Shown: positions 1 through 8,485, numbered from the stretch's first letter. The stretch is DNA of 64,000 bases from Paraburkholderia agricolaris (GCF_009455635.1 NZ_QPER01000001.1:1116001-1180000); one strand, 5' to 3'. Notes: generated by a model from the letters alone, not told the origin. Numbers and translations: made by a program.

Positions 1-33
1 AAAAACCCGCGAAGCCGGAGGCGACGCGGGTTT
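1..33 (-). terminator. Rho-independent terminator after tRNA-Pro
   Basis: On the minus strand the segment folds as a CCCGCG/CGCGGG stem (25-30 with 6-11), extended by A-T pairs, followed by a run of five T (5-1). It lies directly downstream of the tRNA-Pro gene and is its probable terminator. Confidence 0.75.
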
Positions 34-49
34 CGTACTGCTTTTTTCG

Positions 50-126
50 TGGTCGGAGCGAAAGGATTCGAACCTTCGACCCTCTGATCCCAAATCAGAT
101 GCGCTACCAGGCTGCGCTACGCTCCG
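50..126 (-). tRNA. tRNA-Pro (anticodon TGG)
   Basis: Read on the minus strand this is a complete 77-nt tRNA. The acceptor stem CGGAGCG (126-120) pairs perfectly with CGCTCCG (60-54), the discriminator is A, and the CCA end is encoded at 52-50. The D arm contains AGCCTGGTAGC, the T loop has the GTTCGAATC signature, and the anticodon loop TTTGGGA gives anticodon TGG. It decodes proline codons. The terminator at 1-33 follows at once, so it looks like a single-gene transcript. Confidence 0.97.
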
Positions 127-221
127 ACGAATCCGAGATTCTACGTGGCATTAGGTGCCAGAGTCAACCACGAATTGCGTCGGAGTGAAAAAAGGCCTAA
201 CCGTCGACGAAGTTTGTCCTC

Positions 222-395
222 TCAATGCCGGCGGCGCATCCAGTGCGGCATGTGCTGGTGCGCGATCCAGTGGTGCAGTAAGCCTTCGCCGTCGTGTTCG
301 CGCCTGTAGGTCCTCGCTTCGAAAATCGACAGGGCAAGCAGCACGAGCAGACCTATTGCAAGTCCGATCAGACCTGCGATCGATTCAGCGTCCAT
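222..395 (-). CDS. Small single-span membrane protein (57 aa)
   Basis: A 57-codon minus-strand frame starts with ATG at 395 and ends with TGA at 222-224. An AGGAG Shine-Dalgarno sequence lies seven bases before the ATG. Residues 6-25 form one uninterrupted hydrophobic stretch (Ile, Leu, Ala, Gly), and the remainder is basic and His/Trp-rich (LLHHWIAHQHMPHWMRRRH). This fits a small inner-membrane protein with a charged tail. I do not recognise a family. The strong ribosome binding site and clean transmembrane profile argue that it is real. No partner gene is evident: tRNA-Pro lies downstream on the same strand. Confidence 0.6.
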   Translation of the reverse strand: MDAESIAGLIGLAIGLLVLLALSIFEARTYRREHDGEGLLHHWIAHQHMPHWMRRRH

Positions 396-550
396 GGCAG
401 TCTCCTATGACACGCAACTGTGCCTTTATAGTAGGTCACGCGTAACAAAATGGGAGGTGGGAGACTGCTTACGGCGACTTCGTCGAATGCGAATTGCAGG
501 TAGACTCTCGGCGCTTCATTGCCGTTATCGTCATTCTGTATCGAGAGTCT

Positions 551-712
551 ATGAACCGCGTTTTATTGTTTGCGTTGATGCTGACCGCCGGACTCGCCGG
601 CTGTGCCAACGATGCTTCCGGGCATCATGGCGGCCCGCCGCCGAAAGATCCCGTCGATTACCACGGCGTACCTACCGACGACCGCCCGCCTGTGATAGCG
701 CCAGCGCCCTGA
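551..712 (+). CDS. Small putative lipoprotein (53 aa)
   Basis: The predicted product starts MNRVLLFALML and has a lipobox-like LAGC ending at Cys18, so it should be exported and lipid-anchored. The mature part is only about 36 residues, rich in Pro, Gly, His and Asp, with no recognisable domain. I chose the ATG at 551 over an upstream one at 494 because only this start puts the hydrophobic signal segment at the N terminus. Function is unknown; small Pro-rich lipoproteins like this are common in Burkholderia. Confidence 0.6.
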   Translation: MNRVLLFALMLTAGLAGCANDASGHHGGPPPKDPVDYHGVPTDDRPPVIAPAP

Positions 713-734
713 GCGCCTACTGGTAACAAAAGCG

Positions 735-762
735 AAGCGCCGGCGCGGGCACGCCGGTGCTT
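735..762 (+). terminator. Hairpin after the small lipoprotein gene
   Basis: AAGCGCCGGCG (735-745) pairs with CGCCGGTGCTT (752-762) with one mismatch around a 6-nt loop. There is no clear T run, so termination is only possible. Nothing else is visible between 763 and 985. Confidence 0.35.
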
Positions 763-985
763 CTGACCCGCGCAGACTGTTTGCGCGGAGAGCGCGGGCT
801 GCAGTTATTCTAGGGCGCGGTGCGCGCGCGATATGTGTGCGCTTGTTTCAAGCCGTAAGTAACCGTGTACGGCGCTGCGGGAATGAACGCATAGCGTGCC
901 GTTCATCCGTGGCGGATCGAGCACGACGTGCGCGTTCCTAAGACAAAACCATGCACCGTCGGCACGCCGGACGCTGCAGCAAAGG

Positions 986-2374
986 TCATGCGGCGACGCC
1001 TGCCATGCCACGTACAACGCCGGGCAGGAAGCGCGCAAGCGTGAGGCCGCGCGCCGCCATGAAGATCAGCATGGCGGCCCACAAACCGTGATTGCCGTAT
1101 AGCGCCAGCAAGGCCCACGAAGCCACGACGAACACCGCAAACGACACCACCATCGACGTCATCAGTTCATGCGTGCGCGTGGCGCCGATGAACACGCCGT
1201 CGAGCAGAAACCCCCAGACGGAGATCACCGGCAACAGCGCGGCCCACGGCAGATAAGTCTCGGCCGTGGCACGCACCGCTGCCTGATTGGTCAGGCCGCC
1301 GATGATCCATGATCCCGCACCCCAGTACACCAGCGAGAAGCCCAGTGCGCCGAGGGCGGACCACAGCGCCGTCACCCTGATGGCCTGCGCGAAAGCGTGC
1401 CGGTCGCGCGCGCCGATCGCAGCGCCTACCAGCGCTTCGGCAGCGTGTGCGAAGCCGTCGAGTCCATAGGCCATGAAGGTCTGAAAATTGAGCAGCAGCG
1501 CGTTGGCGGCAAGCGTGACATCACCCTGCCTCGCACCGAGATGCGCGAACCAGCCGAACGACGAAAGCAGGCAGAGCGTGCGCACAAAGATATCGCGATT
1601 CAGCACGATCAGACGCTTGAGCGCGGCAGCGTCGAACAGGGCGGCGCGGTTCAGCGCAGGCAGGCCACGCGGTCTGCCGTGCCACAGCAATGCCGCGCTG
1701 AGGACGAAGCCGAGCGCGTCGGCCGTGGCCGTGGCCGCGCCGATGCCGGCCACACCCCAATCGAATACGTACACGTACAGCAGCACCGCTGCGATATTCA
1801 CGCTGTTGATGAAGACCTGCGAGAGTAGCGCGAGCCGAACCTTCTGCGTGCCGAGCAGCCAGCCGAGCGCCACATAATTGCCGAGCGCGAGCGGCGCGGC
1901 CCAGATGCGCGCGTGACAGTAGATTTGCGCGTGGCGTTGCACTGCATCGCTGCCGCCGATCGCGCGCAACGCGTAGCCGATCAGCGGCATTTGCAGCAGA
2001 AGCACCGCTGCACCGATCACTGCCGCGAGCAACAGTGCGCGTACGACGGTGTTGCGCAATTCGGTATGGTCGCCCGCGCCGTGTGCTTGCGCGACGAGAC
2101 CGGTGGTGCCCATGCGCAGGAAGCCGAAGCCCCAGAACACGAAGTTGAAGAACAGGCCGCCGAGGGCCACGCCGCCAAGATAGGAGGCGCCGTTCAGATG
2201 GCCGGCAACCGCGGTGTCGACCGCGCCGAGAATCGGCTGCGTCAGATTGGCGAGGACGATGGGGAACGCCAGCGTCAGCACCCGGCGGTGCCAGCGCACC
2301 GGAACCGCGGGTGGCGCCGCGGCCGCGCCGCCCGCCAGGGGGGCTTCGTTCGGGGCCTGCGCCGGGTCGCTCAA
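986..2374 (-). CDS. MATE family efflux transporter (DinF-like)
   Basis: The 462-residue product is a multi-span membrane protein typical of the MATE (multidrug and toxic compound extrusion) family in length and hydrophobicity. The first helix region carries the family-like FPIVLANLTQPILGAVDTA signature, and the two halves resemble each other as expected for MatE repeats. Such proteins export organic compounds in exchange for cations at the inner membrane. The substrate cannot be read from sequence. Its ATG overlaps the stop of the DUF2288 gene by 4 nt (ATGA), so the two are probably translated together. Confidence 0.88.
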   Translation of the reverse strand: MSDPAQAPNEAPLAGGAAAAPPAVPVRWHRRVLTLAFPIVLANLTQPILGAVDTAVAGHLNGASYLGGVALGGLFFNFVFWGFGFLRMGTTGLVAQAHGAGDHTELRNTVVRALLLAAVIGAAVLLLQMPLIGYALRAIGGSDAVQRHAQIYCHARIWAAPLALGNYVALGWLLGTQKVRLALLSQVFINSVNIAAVLLYVYVFDWGVAGIGAATATADALGFVLSAALLWHGRPRGLPALNRAALFDAAALKRLIVLNRDIFVRTLCLLSSFGWFAHLGARQGDVTLAANALLLNFQTFMAYGLDGFAHAAEALVGAAIGARDRHAFAQAIRVTALWSALGALGFSLVYWGAGSWIIGGLTNQAAVRATAETYLPWAALLPVISVWGFLLDGVFIGATRTHELMTSMVVSFAVFVVASWALLALYGNHGLWAAMLIFMAARGLTLARFLPGVVRGMAGVAA

Positions 2375-2679
2375 TTACGTTCCTGCACGCACACCCATGG
2401 CGAGACGACCACTGCCCACAGATCGGGATCGCGCGCCGCGAAATCGGCGGCGGTTTCCGCCTGCACACGCTCGACGAGGCCGGCCGACAGCCATTGCGTG
2501 ACTTGTGTGGTGTCGTCGCTGGCAATGGCCTCCGCGACGCTCACCAGATCGATATCGCGCGCAACGCGCAGCAGTATGCCGCGCGCAAAAAAGCGTTCGA
2601 GTTCGACCCAGCCGATCTTGGCGGTTTCGGCGAGCAGCTTGGCATACAGCGGGCTATGAGTGGCGTCGTTGGAAGTCAT
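2371..2679 (-). CDS. DUF2288 family protein
   Basis: A 102-residue acidic soluble protein whose length and composition match the DUF2288 family: LYAKLLAETAKIGWVELERF near the N terminus and a WVCVQERN-like end. The biochemical function of the family is not established. Its stop overlaps the start of the MATE transporter gene by four bases, which makes it the first gene of a two-gene operon. No metal-binding or catalytic motif is evident. Confidence 0.75.
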   Translation of the reverse strand: MTSNDATHSPLYAKLLAETAKIGWVELERFFARGILLRVARDIDLVSVAEAIASDDTTQVTQWLSAGLVERVQAETAADFAARDPDLWAVVVSPWVCVQERN

Positions 2680-2787
2680 CGTAAGCGGGTTCTGACGGGG
2701 CCGTTACTATAAACCATCGGCACGGGTCGCCAAGGCGGCGCGCGTTCCGGTACGCTTGAGGTCTTTCGAAATTCATTCTGAACCTTC

Positions 2788-3516
2788 ATGTCACTGGATT
2801 CAACGGCGCCGGCTTCGGGCGCACAAGCGCACGTGCTGGCCGGCGCCACACTCACGCGCTCCGACGTGGAGCGCCTCATCGCCGCGAGCGCCGCGGGGAC
2901 TAAAGAGCCGCTCCATTTCACGGATTGCGATTTCGAAGCCGCCGATCTGTCGCGACTCGATCTGCGCGGCGCCGAATTTCATCGCTGCACGATTGTCGAG
3001 ACGTCATTTTTCGGCGCGATGCTGTCCCACACCCGCTGGGTCCGGTGTCGTGGCCGCGAGGCGGATTTCGCGTCGGCCGATCTGGTCGACGCGGCGTTTC
3101 AGTCGAGCGACCTGAACAACACCAGTTGGCGGCGCACCAAGCTTGCCTCGGCGTCGTTTCACAGTTGCAAGCTGACTGGCGCCAACTTCGAAGCCTGTAC
3201 GGCGCTCGGTTTGAGCTTCGTCGAAACCTTGCTGGTAGGGGCGCATTTGCGCGGTCTGTCGTTTCGCAAGGCCACGCTGCAGCAACTCGATTTCTCCGAT
3301 GCCGATCTGGCCGGTGTCGATTTCCGCGAAGCGATCTTCGACGGCGGCAGCCTGAAGGATGCGCATCTGAAAGGTGCGCGTTTTGACGGTGCGGACCTGC
3401 GCGAGGCTGACCTGAGTGGCGTGCGGCTCGTCGATGCTGCGCTTTTCAAAGGCGCGACGATTTCGCATCAGCAGGCGGCGGTGCTCGTGACCGAACTGGG
3501 TCTGCGAGTCATGTGA
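2788..3516 (+). CDS. Pentapeptide repeat protein
   Basis: The 242-residue product has tandem A(D/N)LXX-type pentapeptides through most of its length, for example ADLSRLDLRGAEF near residue 50 and ADLAGVDFREAIF near residue 175. They should fold into a right-handed quadrilateral beta-helix. The first 35 residues are non-repeat. Some family members mimic DNA and protect gyrase, others are effectors or of unknown role, so the specific role here is open. It is cytoplasmic by appearance, with no signal peptide. It is divergent from the DUF2288-MATE operon. Confidence 0.85.
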   Translation: MSLDSTAPASGAQAHVLAGATLTRSDVERLIAASAAGTKEPLHFTDCDFEAADLSRLDLRGAEFHRCTIVETSFFGAMLSHTRWVRCRGREADFASADLVDAAFQSSDLNNTSWRRTKLASASFHSCKLTGANFEACTALGLSFVETLLVGAHLRGLSFRKATLQQLDFSDADLAGVDFREAIFDGGSLKDAHLKGARFDGADLREADLSGVRLVDAALFKGATISHQQAAVLVTELGLRVM

Positions 3517-3630
3517 TCGCTATTTTGAGTTGGCCGGGTTTAGCCATTCGGCCAGCTTGAACGAATGGCGACTCGCGCCTATCATCCGATTTATCGATTC
3601 ATTAATCGCGGCTGATTTTAAGCTTTGCAT

Positions 3631-3656
3631 TTGTCAGTTGATCTGACAATTCTTTT
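3631..3656 (+). terminator. Probable terminator of the pentapeptide gene
   Basis: TTGTCAG (3631-3637) and CTGACAA (3643-3649) form a perfect 7-bp stem with a TTGAT loop, followed by TTCTTTT. It lies 115 nt after the stop codon of the pentapeptide-repeat gene. Confidence 0.5.
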
Positions 3657-4023
3657 AATATATTCGCCGTTCGCGAATACGTTGACGGAAGTGCGGCTTC
3701 TTATTCATATCGCCCGATATTCGCTAATACGTCAGTATGGTGCGTTGGCGCACTAAAGGTTCGCAATGCATAAAGCGTCCGGATCATACTGGGCAGGGCT
3801 AGCGGGAATTGGCCCAAGGGCTTTCGTCAGGCCTTTCCGATAGCGTGCGGGCAGGTGATTGATTCATAAGGTCTTGCAGGCAACGCATGGCTTTTTTTGA
3901 CGGCCGTTTGCATGCGGTTTCGTCCGGAATGGATCAGGGTATTTACCCCGCTTATTTCCGACATTTTCCTTCACGTAATGCGGATTCCGTACGCCGCGTC
4001 ACATTTTCAGCGAAATTAATAGA
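3657..4023. other. AT-rich intergenic stretch, no gene seen
   Basis: About 370 bases of clearly lower GC than the neighbours, with no reading frame that has a credible start and ribosome binding site. Two similar short motifs, CGAATACGTTGACG and CTAATACGTCAGTA, occur about 55 bases apart. I see no other structure. Confidence 0.4.
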
Positions 4024-4052
4024 TTGCGCTTGTAAAAGCAGGTTGTTAGATT
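4024..4052 (+). promoter_or_regulatory. Candidate sigma-70 promoter for the small RNA
   Basis: TTGCGC (4024-4029) and TAGATT (4047-4052) are separated by exactly 17 bases and match the -35/-10 consensus at 3/6 and 4/6 positions. A start near 4058-4060 would coincide with the first base of the hairpin described in the next entry. Confidence 0.4.
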
Positions 4053-4057
4053 CCGTT

Positions 4058-4134
4058 TTGGCGCATGGTGAACCGGTCCTTTGCCGATATGCGCCGAACC
4101 CCCGTTCGCCCGGCCTCGTGCCGGGCTTTTTTTT
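4058..4134 (+). ncRNA. Candidate small regulatory RNA (about 75 nt)
   Basis: A compact unit lies downstream of the promoter-like element. A 5' stem is made by GGCGCAT (4060-4066) and ATGCGCC (4089-4095). A short single-stranded C-rich linker follows. Then comes a perfect 7-bp terminator stem GCCCGGC/GCCGGGC (4108-4114 with 4120-4126) with a CTCGT loop and eight T (4127-4134). The long T run after a short stem is typical of Hfq-dependent sRNAs. There is no open reading frame of note. I do not recognise a named sRNA family; the call rests on structure only. Confidence 0.5.
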
Positions 4135-4217
4135 CTGCCCGGTCACAGCCGTTTCAAACCGGCGTCACCACGGATTCACACGTGGCGCGGATCATTGAAA
4201 ATTACTCTTTGCTTTCA

Positions 4218-4337
4218 ATGATCATGACCTGGCTGACCATCTTTTTTGGCATCTGGCCGATTGCGCTCGGCCTGCTGTTCGCGTTCGCCGCACGCATCGA
4301 CCCGCGTTCCGGACGCTGGCGGCGCCGCTCGCGCTAG
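4218..4337 (+). CDS. Possible small membrane protein (39 aa)
   Basis: The frame encodes MIMTWLTIFFGIWPIALGLL followed by a short basic tail ending in RRRSR. One transmembrane helix with a positively charged C-terminal side would give a small inner-membrane protein. Two ATG codons (4218 and 4224) are possible, and no strong Shine-Dalgarno precedes either. It lies just downstream of the sRNA terminator and convergent to the lipoprotein gene. No family recognised. Confidence 0.4.
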   Translation: MIMTWLTIFFGIWPIALGLLFAFAARIDPRSGRWRRRSR

Positions 4338-4374
4338 CGTCGGAGCACCGTCACTATTGCGTTCTATCCCGCCT

Positions 4375-4701
4375 TCACTGCTTGCAGCGAATCACCATCG
4401 AGCGGTTCTTGACGTTCGCTCCGAAAATTCCGCCGACCGTACCGCCCGAGGTAGCGCCGTTGTCGACGTCTTTCGAAATGACGTCGTAGCCATAGTTGCC
4501 GCAGACCTCGCCGGCGCGCTTGTAGCACTCGGCCCAACTGGCGCTCGCGTCGCTGCCGCTGCAGTTGATCGCAAAGCCCGTGTCGCCGCTCGGCAGGTAG
4601 GTCATCGTGGTGGTGCTGGAGCAGCCGCCGAGGCTGCCGAGCGTCAGTAGACCGAGGCTGATCGCCGCGGCCGTCGTTAATGACGCGAGTGCGCTCTTCA
4701 T
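4375..4701 (-). CDS. Putative lipoprotein (108 aa)
   Basis: The N terminus is a signal peptide with a lipobox ending LGGC at Cys27, followed by a Ser/Thr-rich spacer (SSTTTMTYLP). The mature domain has four conserved-looking cysteines (NCSG, ECYKRAGEVCG, IRCKQ) that may form disulfides in the periplasm. Gly-rich GATSGGTVGGIFG precedes the last strand. I do not recognise a named family; the gene is the type annotated as hypothetical lipoprotein in Burkholderia. It is followed at 4702-4826 by a short gap and the M23 gene on the same strand. Confidence 0.65.
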   Translation of the reverse strand: MKSALASLTTAAAISLGLLTLGSLGGCSSTTTMTYLPSGDTGFAINCSGSDASASWAECYKRAGEVCGNYGYDVISKDVDNGATSGGTVGGIFGANVKNRSMVIRCKQ

Positions 4702-4826
4702 TGCAGATTCCTTACAGATGACGGGGAAAGACGTGGCGCGAGGCCACGTCGTGCATAGGATTGAGCGTTTTACAGCGCGCCCGGTTCCCTCGACTGTGCA
4801 GGGCGCGTGCCTGAGGCCGCGGAAGG

Positions 4827-5546
4827 CTAGCGCGGCGGCAAGGCCCGTGACGGGTCGATCGAGCGGCCCTGATAGCGCAATTCGAAGTGCAGCATGACAC
4901 GATCGGTATCGGTGTCGCCCATTTCGGCGATTTTCTCGCCGCGCGCAACGGACTGCCCTTCTTTCACCAGCAGTACGCGGTTGTGCGCGTAGGCGGTCAG
5001 ATACTCGGCATTGTGCTTGATGATCAGCAGGTTGCCATAACCGCGCAAGCCGTTACCCGCATAGACTACCGTGCCGGCCGCCGCGGCGACCACCGGGGTG
5101 CCCGCTGCCGCCGAAATGTCGATGCCCTTCGAATTGCCGCCGTCGAAGCGCCGGATTACCGTGCCGTCGGCCGGCCACACCAGCGAGATTGTCGAAGCCG
5201 GCGCGGGCGACGGCGAGCTATCGGCAGGCGCCGGGCGCGGCGCCGTTGAAGCGCTCGCGCTACCTGCGCCGCTGCTACGCACCGCGCCGCTCGTGGACGA
5301 TGCAGCATTGCCCGGCGGCACGACGCGCAGCACCTGGCCAACCTCGATGCTGTCCGGGTTGGTCAGATTGTTCCAGCGCACGATGCTTTGCACCGATTGC
5401 CGGTTGCTGCGCGCGATCTTGGACAGCGTATCGCCCCGTTCGACGCGATAAAAGCCAGGCCCCACCGGAGCGGACCCACAGGCGGCGAGCACCGCTAACA
5501 ACGACGCGCAGGCGAGCCGTTTCACCATTCTTGTTGTGTTAAGCAT
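4827..5546 (-). CDS. LysM / degenerate M23 (LytM) lipoprotein, NlpD-like
   Basis: Order of parts from the N terminus: lipoprotein signal with lipobox LAAC (Cys23), a LysM peptidoglycan-binding module (about 32-77, YRVERGDTLSKIAR), a Ser/Ala/Pro linker, then a LytM/M23 domain (about 120-235). The first metal-binding His of active M23 enzymes is missing (NSKGIDIS), as in NlpD. The product is therefore more likely an activator of cell-wall amidases in the outer-membrane/periplasm space than a hydrolase. I chose the ATG at 5546 because a GAGG element lies five bases upstream. The classical NlpD neighbours (pcm, rpoS) are not here, so it is a paralogue or relative. Confidence 0.8.
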   Translation of the reverse strand: MLNTTRMVKRLACASLLAVLAACGSAPVGPGFYRVERGDTLSKIARSNRQSVQSIVRWNNLTNPDSIEVGQVLRVVPPGNAASSTSGAVRSSGAGSASASTAPRPAPADSSPSPAPASTISLVWPADGTVIRRFDGGNSKGIDISAAAGTPVVAAAAGTVVYAGNGLRGYGNLLIIKHNAEYLTAYAHNRVLLVKEGQSVARGEKIAEMGDTDTDRVMLHFELRYQGRSIDPSRALPPR

Positions 5547-5729
5547 TGGACCTCGCAAAGCGCTGCCACGCGCCGATCCTGATCACGCGGCAGGTAAGTG
5601 CAAAGCGTCCGATTCTAACGGTTTTGCGCTGCAGCACCCGAAAAACGGATGTCGAGGCGGGTGCGCACACCGGATTACGCGGCGAATGCCGCGTAATCCG
5701 GCACGTGGCAAAGTGCGGAAAACCTGCAA

Positions 5730-6662
5730 TCAGCGCGGCTTGCCGGCGTTCTCAGCGACGTTCTCGCTGACGGTGATACGCAGCGTTGCCGTTTCGGTTT
5801 GGCCTGCTTCGAGCCAGCGCAACCCCATGCCGTTGTGGATCGCGTCTGGCAGGCCCAGCCACGGCTCGACGCAGTAGAAGTCCGAATCCGCGGCTTCGGT
5901 CCATGTCGTGACCGCGTACCAGGGCAGCGAGTCCGGCCGTTGCAGATCGATCGTGATGAGCCGGTTCAGACCTGGCGCGACCACGCGCACGGGTTGGTCC
6001 GGCGCACCGACGAGACAATGGAAGCGATCCTGAATGCGCGCCTCGTCGAACGTGTAGCGCGCCGCGCCCGGCTCGGCGGCACTGATCGAGCCATCGTCCT
6101 GCTGATAACGCAGCTCGGTGCGCGGCAGTTCCAGCGAGGTTTCGGCGCGTTGCGTGTGCGGCAGCGTGAAATAGAAGTGATGACCCGCGTAATAGGGCAG
6201 CCGCGTGTTGCCGGTGTTGGTCGTGCTTAGCGTGACGTCCAGCGTATGCGTATCGGCAAGCCGGTAGATTGCCTCGAAGCGGAAACCGAACGGATAGCCG
6301 GCGCGTGTCGCGTCGCTATCGGTGAGGATCATGCGCAAGCCGGCGCCGTTCACGTCCGCGTGGGCTTCGAAAGGCAGATCGCGGGCAAAACCGTGCATCG
6401 GCAGTGCGCGCACCGTGCCTTGTGCGTCACGCCAGTAACCGATCTTGCCGTCGACACGATGCCGGCCGAGAAACGGGAAGAGCAGCGGGTTGCCGCCACG
6501 AATTCTCGCGGGTTGGCTCCAGTCGGCGTTTTCGGGCCAATGGATCACCTCTTTGTCGTCGATGGTCCACGACAAAAGACGGCCACCGGCTTGCGGCGCG
6601 AAACGGAGCACGGAGGTGTCCTGGGCGATCTCGAGAATGTCCTGTTGCGGGGAGAGCGGCAT
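5730..6662 (-). CDS. Aldose 1-epimerase / hexose mutarotase family protein
   Basis: The 310-residue product has the beta-sandwich features of the galactose-mutarotase superfamily: the GGRLLSW start, GHHFYF with the two histidines in the middle, and CVEPWLGLPDAIHNG near the C terminus, where the catalytic Glu is expected. It interconverts the anomers of a sugar or sugar phosphate in the cytoplasm. There is no signal peptide. The substrate cannot be told; the YeaD-like D-hexose-6-phosphate branch is as likely as free aldoses. It is monocistronic as far as can be seen. Confidence 0.8.
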   Translation of the reverse strand: MPLSPQQDILEIAQDTSVLRFAPQAGGRLLSWTIDDKEVIHWPENADWSQPARIRGGNPLLFPFLGRHRVDGKIGYWRDAQGTVRALPMHGFARDLPFEAHADVNGAGLRMILTDSDATRAGYPFGFRFEAIYRLADTHTLDVTLSTTNTGNTRLPYYAGHHFYFTLPHTQRAETSLELPRTELRYQQDDGSISAAEPGAARYTFDEARIQDRFHCLVGAPDQPVRVVAPGLNRLITIDLQRPDSLPWYAVTTWTEAADSDFYCVEPWLGLPDAIHNGMGLRWLEAGQTETATLRITVSENVAENAGKPR

Positions 6663-6931
6663 GGTCGGTGGGCTGGTTGATAAAGGGTTGAGGGTGGTTT
6701 GAAGGTGGTTCGGCGGCGCGATAAATGTGGGCGAGCGTGACTCGAACGCAGGTTGAGAACGTCCGGGCGGCGCTGCGCGGCAACTCGCGACGGGACGATT
6801 CTGCGCTGCTTTGCGCTACGGGGAAACCCTTCTGGGGAAATTGCGGGTGGTCTGGAAGCCCCAACCTTGCCGATAATCCGTTGACTGCCCGGTAACATTG
6901 ACGATCGGGCGAGACCGGCTCAGGAGGTGTG

Positions 6932-7018
6932 ATGGATCTGGCAATGGCAATGGGGCTGACGCTGTTCGGCATGTTCGCGGCAAGCACTGTCTACTTCTTC
7001 TATAAGCTCGAGCGTTGA
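6932..7018 (+). CDS. Tiny membrane protein (28 aa)
   Basis: ATG at 6932 is preceded by a near-ideal ribosome binding site (AGGAGGTG at 6922-6929, very close to the ATG). The 28-residue product is a single hydrophobic helix with aromatic residues at its end (VYFFYKLER) and a charged tail. It is much too short for routine gene callers. It stands between the mutarotase (divergent) and uppP. Function unknown; it may be a small inner-membrane peptide with a regulatory or stabilising role. Confidence 0.5.
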   Translation: MDLAMAMGLTLFGMFAASTVYFFYKLER

Positions 7019-7329
7019 TCCGGTCGTAGCCCGCCGCATTTTCTGCCGGGCTATCGACATGAGCCCGGCGTGAGTCAGGCGCGTCCAGCGCATTGAATGC
7101 CTCGTGATGGCAGGGCGGCCGACGGCGGCGCCCGTTTCTTTGCCCGTTTCTTTTCCGCGGCGTAACAACGGTTTCCAGTTGTGACGCAGCGCGTCAATAT
7201 TTCCCCGAATGTGGCCCAAACGCTTGGCGCTGACTTTGCAGCCAGGCATAATCGGTGCGCTTTTGACGCGCCGTCGACTTTCTATTGCGGCGCGCTGTTC
7301 CCCGACATTTTCCTTACAAGGACCGCCGC

Positions 7330-8160
7330 GTGAACCTGTCGTTTCTGATTTTCCTGAGCGTGCTGCAAGGCGTCACCGAACTGTTCCCGGTCAGCAGCCT
7401 CGGCCATACGCTGCTTGTGCCCGCATTGTTCGGTATGCATATCGACAAGCATGCGCCGCAATTGCTGCCGTTCCTCGTCGCGTTGCACCTCGGTACGGCT
7501 TTCGCGCTGCTGTGGTACTTCCGCAAGCGTTGGTGCGAGTTGGTGCGAGGCTTCTTCGCGTCGCTCGGCGGCCGTCCCAACGACAACGCACACATGATGT
7601 GGGCGCTCATCATCGGCACGATTCCGGCGGGTCTCGTTGGGTTGATCCTCGAGAAACGTCTCGAGCGGATTTTCCACGATCTGCGCATCGTCGCCATCGC
7701 GCTGATCGTGAACGGCGTGCTGCTGTGGTTCGGCGATCGCCTGCAACGTTCGCGCGCGCATCAGCCGCCGGAGAAGCTGACCTTCCGCCAGGCATTTTTT
7801 GTCGGCCTCGCTCAGATTGGCGCGTTGATTCCGGGTTTCTCTCGCAGCGGTCTGACGATGATCGCCGGCAATGCGGCCGGCCTGACGACGGAGAAGGCTG
7901 CGGAGTTCTCGTTCCTGCTCGGCACGCCGATTATCTTCGCGGCCGGCGTACTCGAATTGCCGAAACTGTTTCATGCGCCGGGCCAACTCGCCGATGCATT
8001 GCTTGGCGGCGTGCTGACTGCAATCGCCGCCTATCTCAGCGTGCGTTTCCTGATGCGTTATTTCGAAGGCCGCGGACGTCTGGCTTCGTTCGGCGTGTAT
8101 TGCGTGATCGCGGGGATCGTGTTCCTCGGCTGGTTTATGCTGCATCCGCAGCCGGTCTGA
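7330..8160 (+). CDS. uppP: Undecaprenyl-diphosphatase (UppP/BacA)
   Basis: This integral membrane enzyme dephosphorylates undecaprenyl pyrophosphate, recycling the lipid carrier for peptidoglycan and other envelope polymers. Family signatures are visible: [14 protein letters not shown] near residue 15 and PGFSRSG near residue 165, which form the active site. At 276 residues it matches E. coli BacA (273). The GTG at 7330 is preferred, with AAGGA seven bases before it; an upstream extension would add non-hydrophobic residues. Overexpression in this family gives bacitracin resistance. A strong terminator follows at 8262. Confidence 0.93.
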   Translation: MNLSFLIFLSVLQGVTELFPVSSLGHTLLVPALFGMHIDKHAPQLLPFLVALHLGTAFALLWYFRKRWCELVRGFFASLGGRPNDNAHMMWALIIGTIPAGLVGLILEKRLERIFHDLRIVAIALIVNGVLLWFGDRLQRSRAHQPPEKLTFRQAFFVGLAQIGALIPGFSRSGLTMIAGNAAGLTTEKAAEFSFLLGTPIIFAAGVLELPKLFHAPGQLADALLGGVLTAIAAYLSVRFLMRYFEGRGRLASFGVYCVIAGIVFLGWFMLHPQPV

Positions 8161-8261
8161 TTGCGGCCGATTGATCGTGCCCGATAGGCGTGCGGCTGTC
8201 TGCTGAGTGCTGATGCGCGACTAGCGGGCTACTAGCGAGCAAGAAGCGATCGGTTATAATC

Positions 8262-8296
8262 CGGGCCCGGCTCAACTCGCCGGGCCCGTTTGTTTT
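8262..8296 (+). terminator. Strong terminator after uppP
   Basis: CGGGCCCGGC (8262-8271) and GCCGGGCCCG (8279-8288) form a perfect 10-bp GC stem with loop TCAACTC, followed by TTTGTTTT. A TATAAT lies just before it at 8255-8260 and could be chance. The remaining 190 bases up to tRNA-Arg show no gene. Confidence 0.8.
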
Positions 8297-8485
8297 GCGA
8301 TGTCCCGGCACTCGGGGTCGCTGGGCCGGAGCGGATTTCCACAGTCTGCGGCCCGGTCAGTTAGAATTTCGGTATGTGACAGGAGCCTGTGGCAGCGATA
8401 TTGCACAGGTTCCAATGCCCGATTCGGGTTCCCATTGCGGGCGATGCATGTTGTACACGTTCGTGTAGCATCGCCTCACTTCATT

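Noticed and set aside
155..445. Plus-strand frame of 96 codons near tRNA-Pro
   Set aside because: The complementary strand holds a small protein with a good ribosome binding site and transmembrane profile; this frame is Arg/Ser-rich without signal.
4827..5546. Active M23 peptidase
   Set aside because: The first zinc-binding His of the motif is absent, so an enzyme call was replaced by an NlpD-like activator call.
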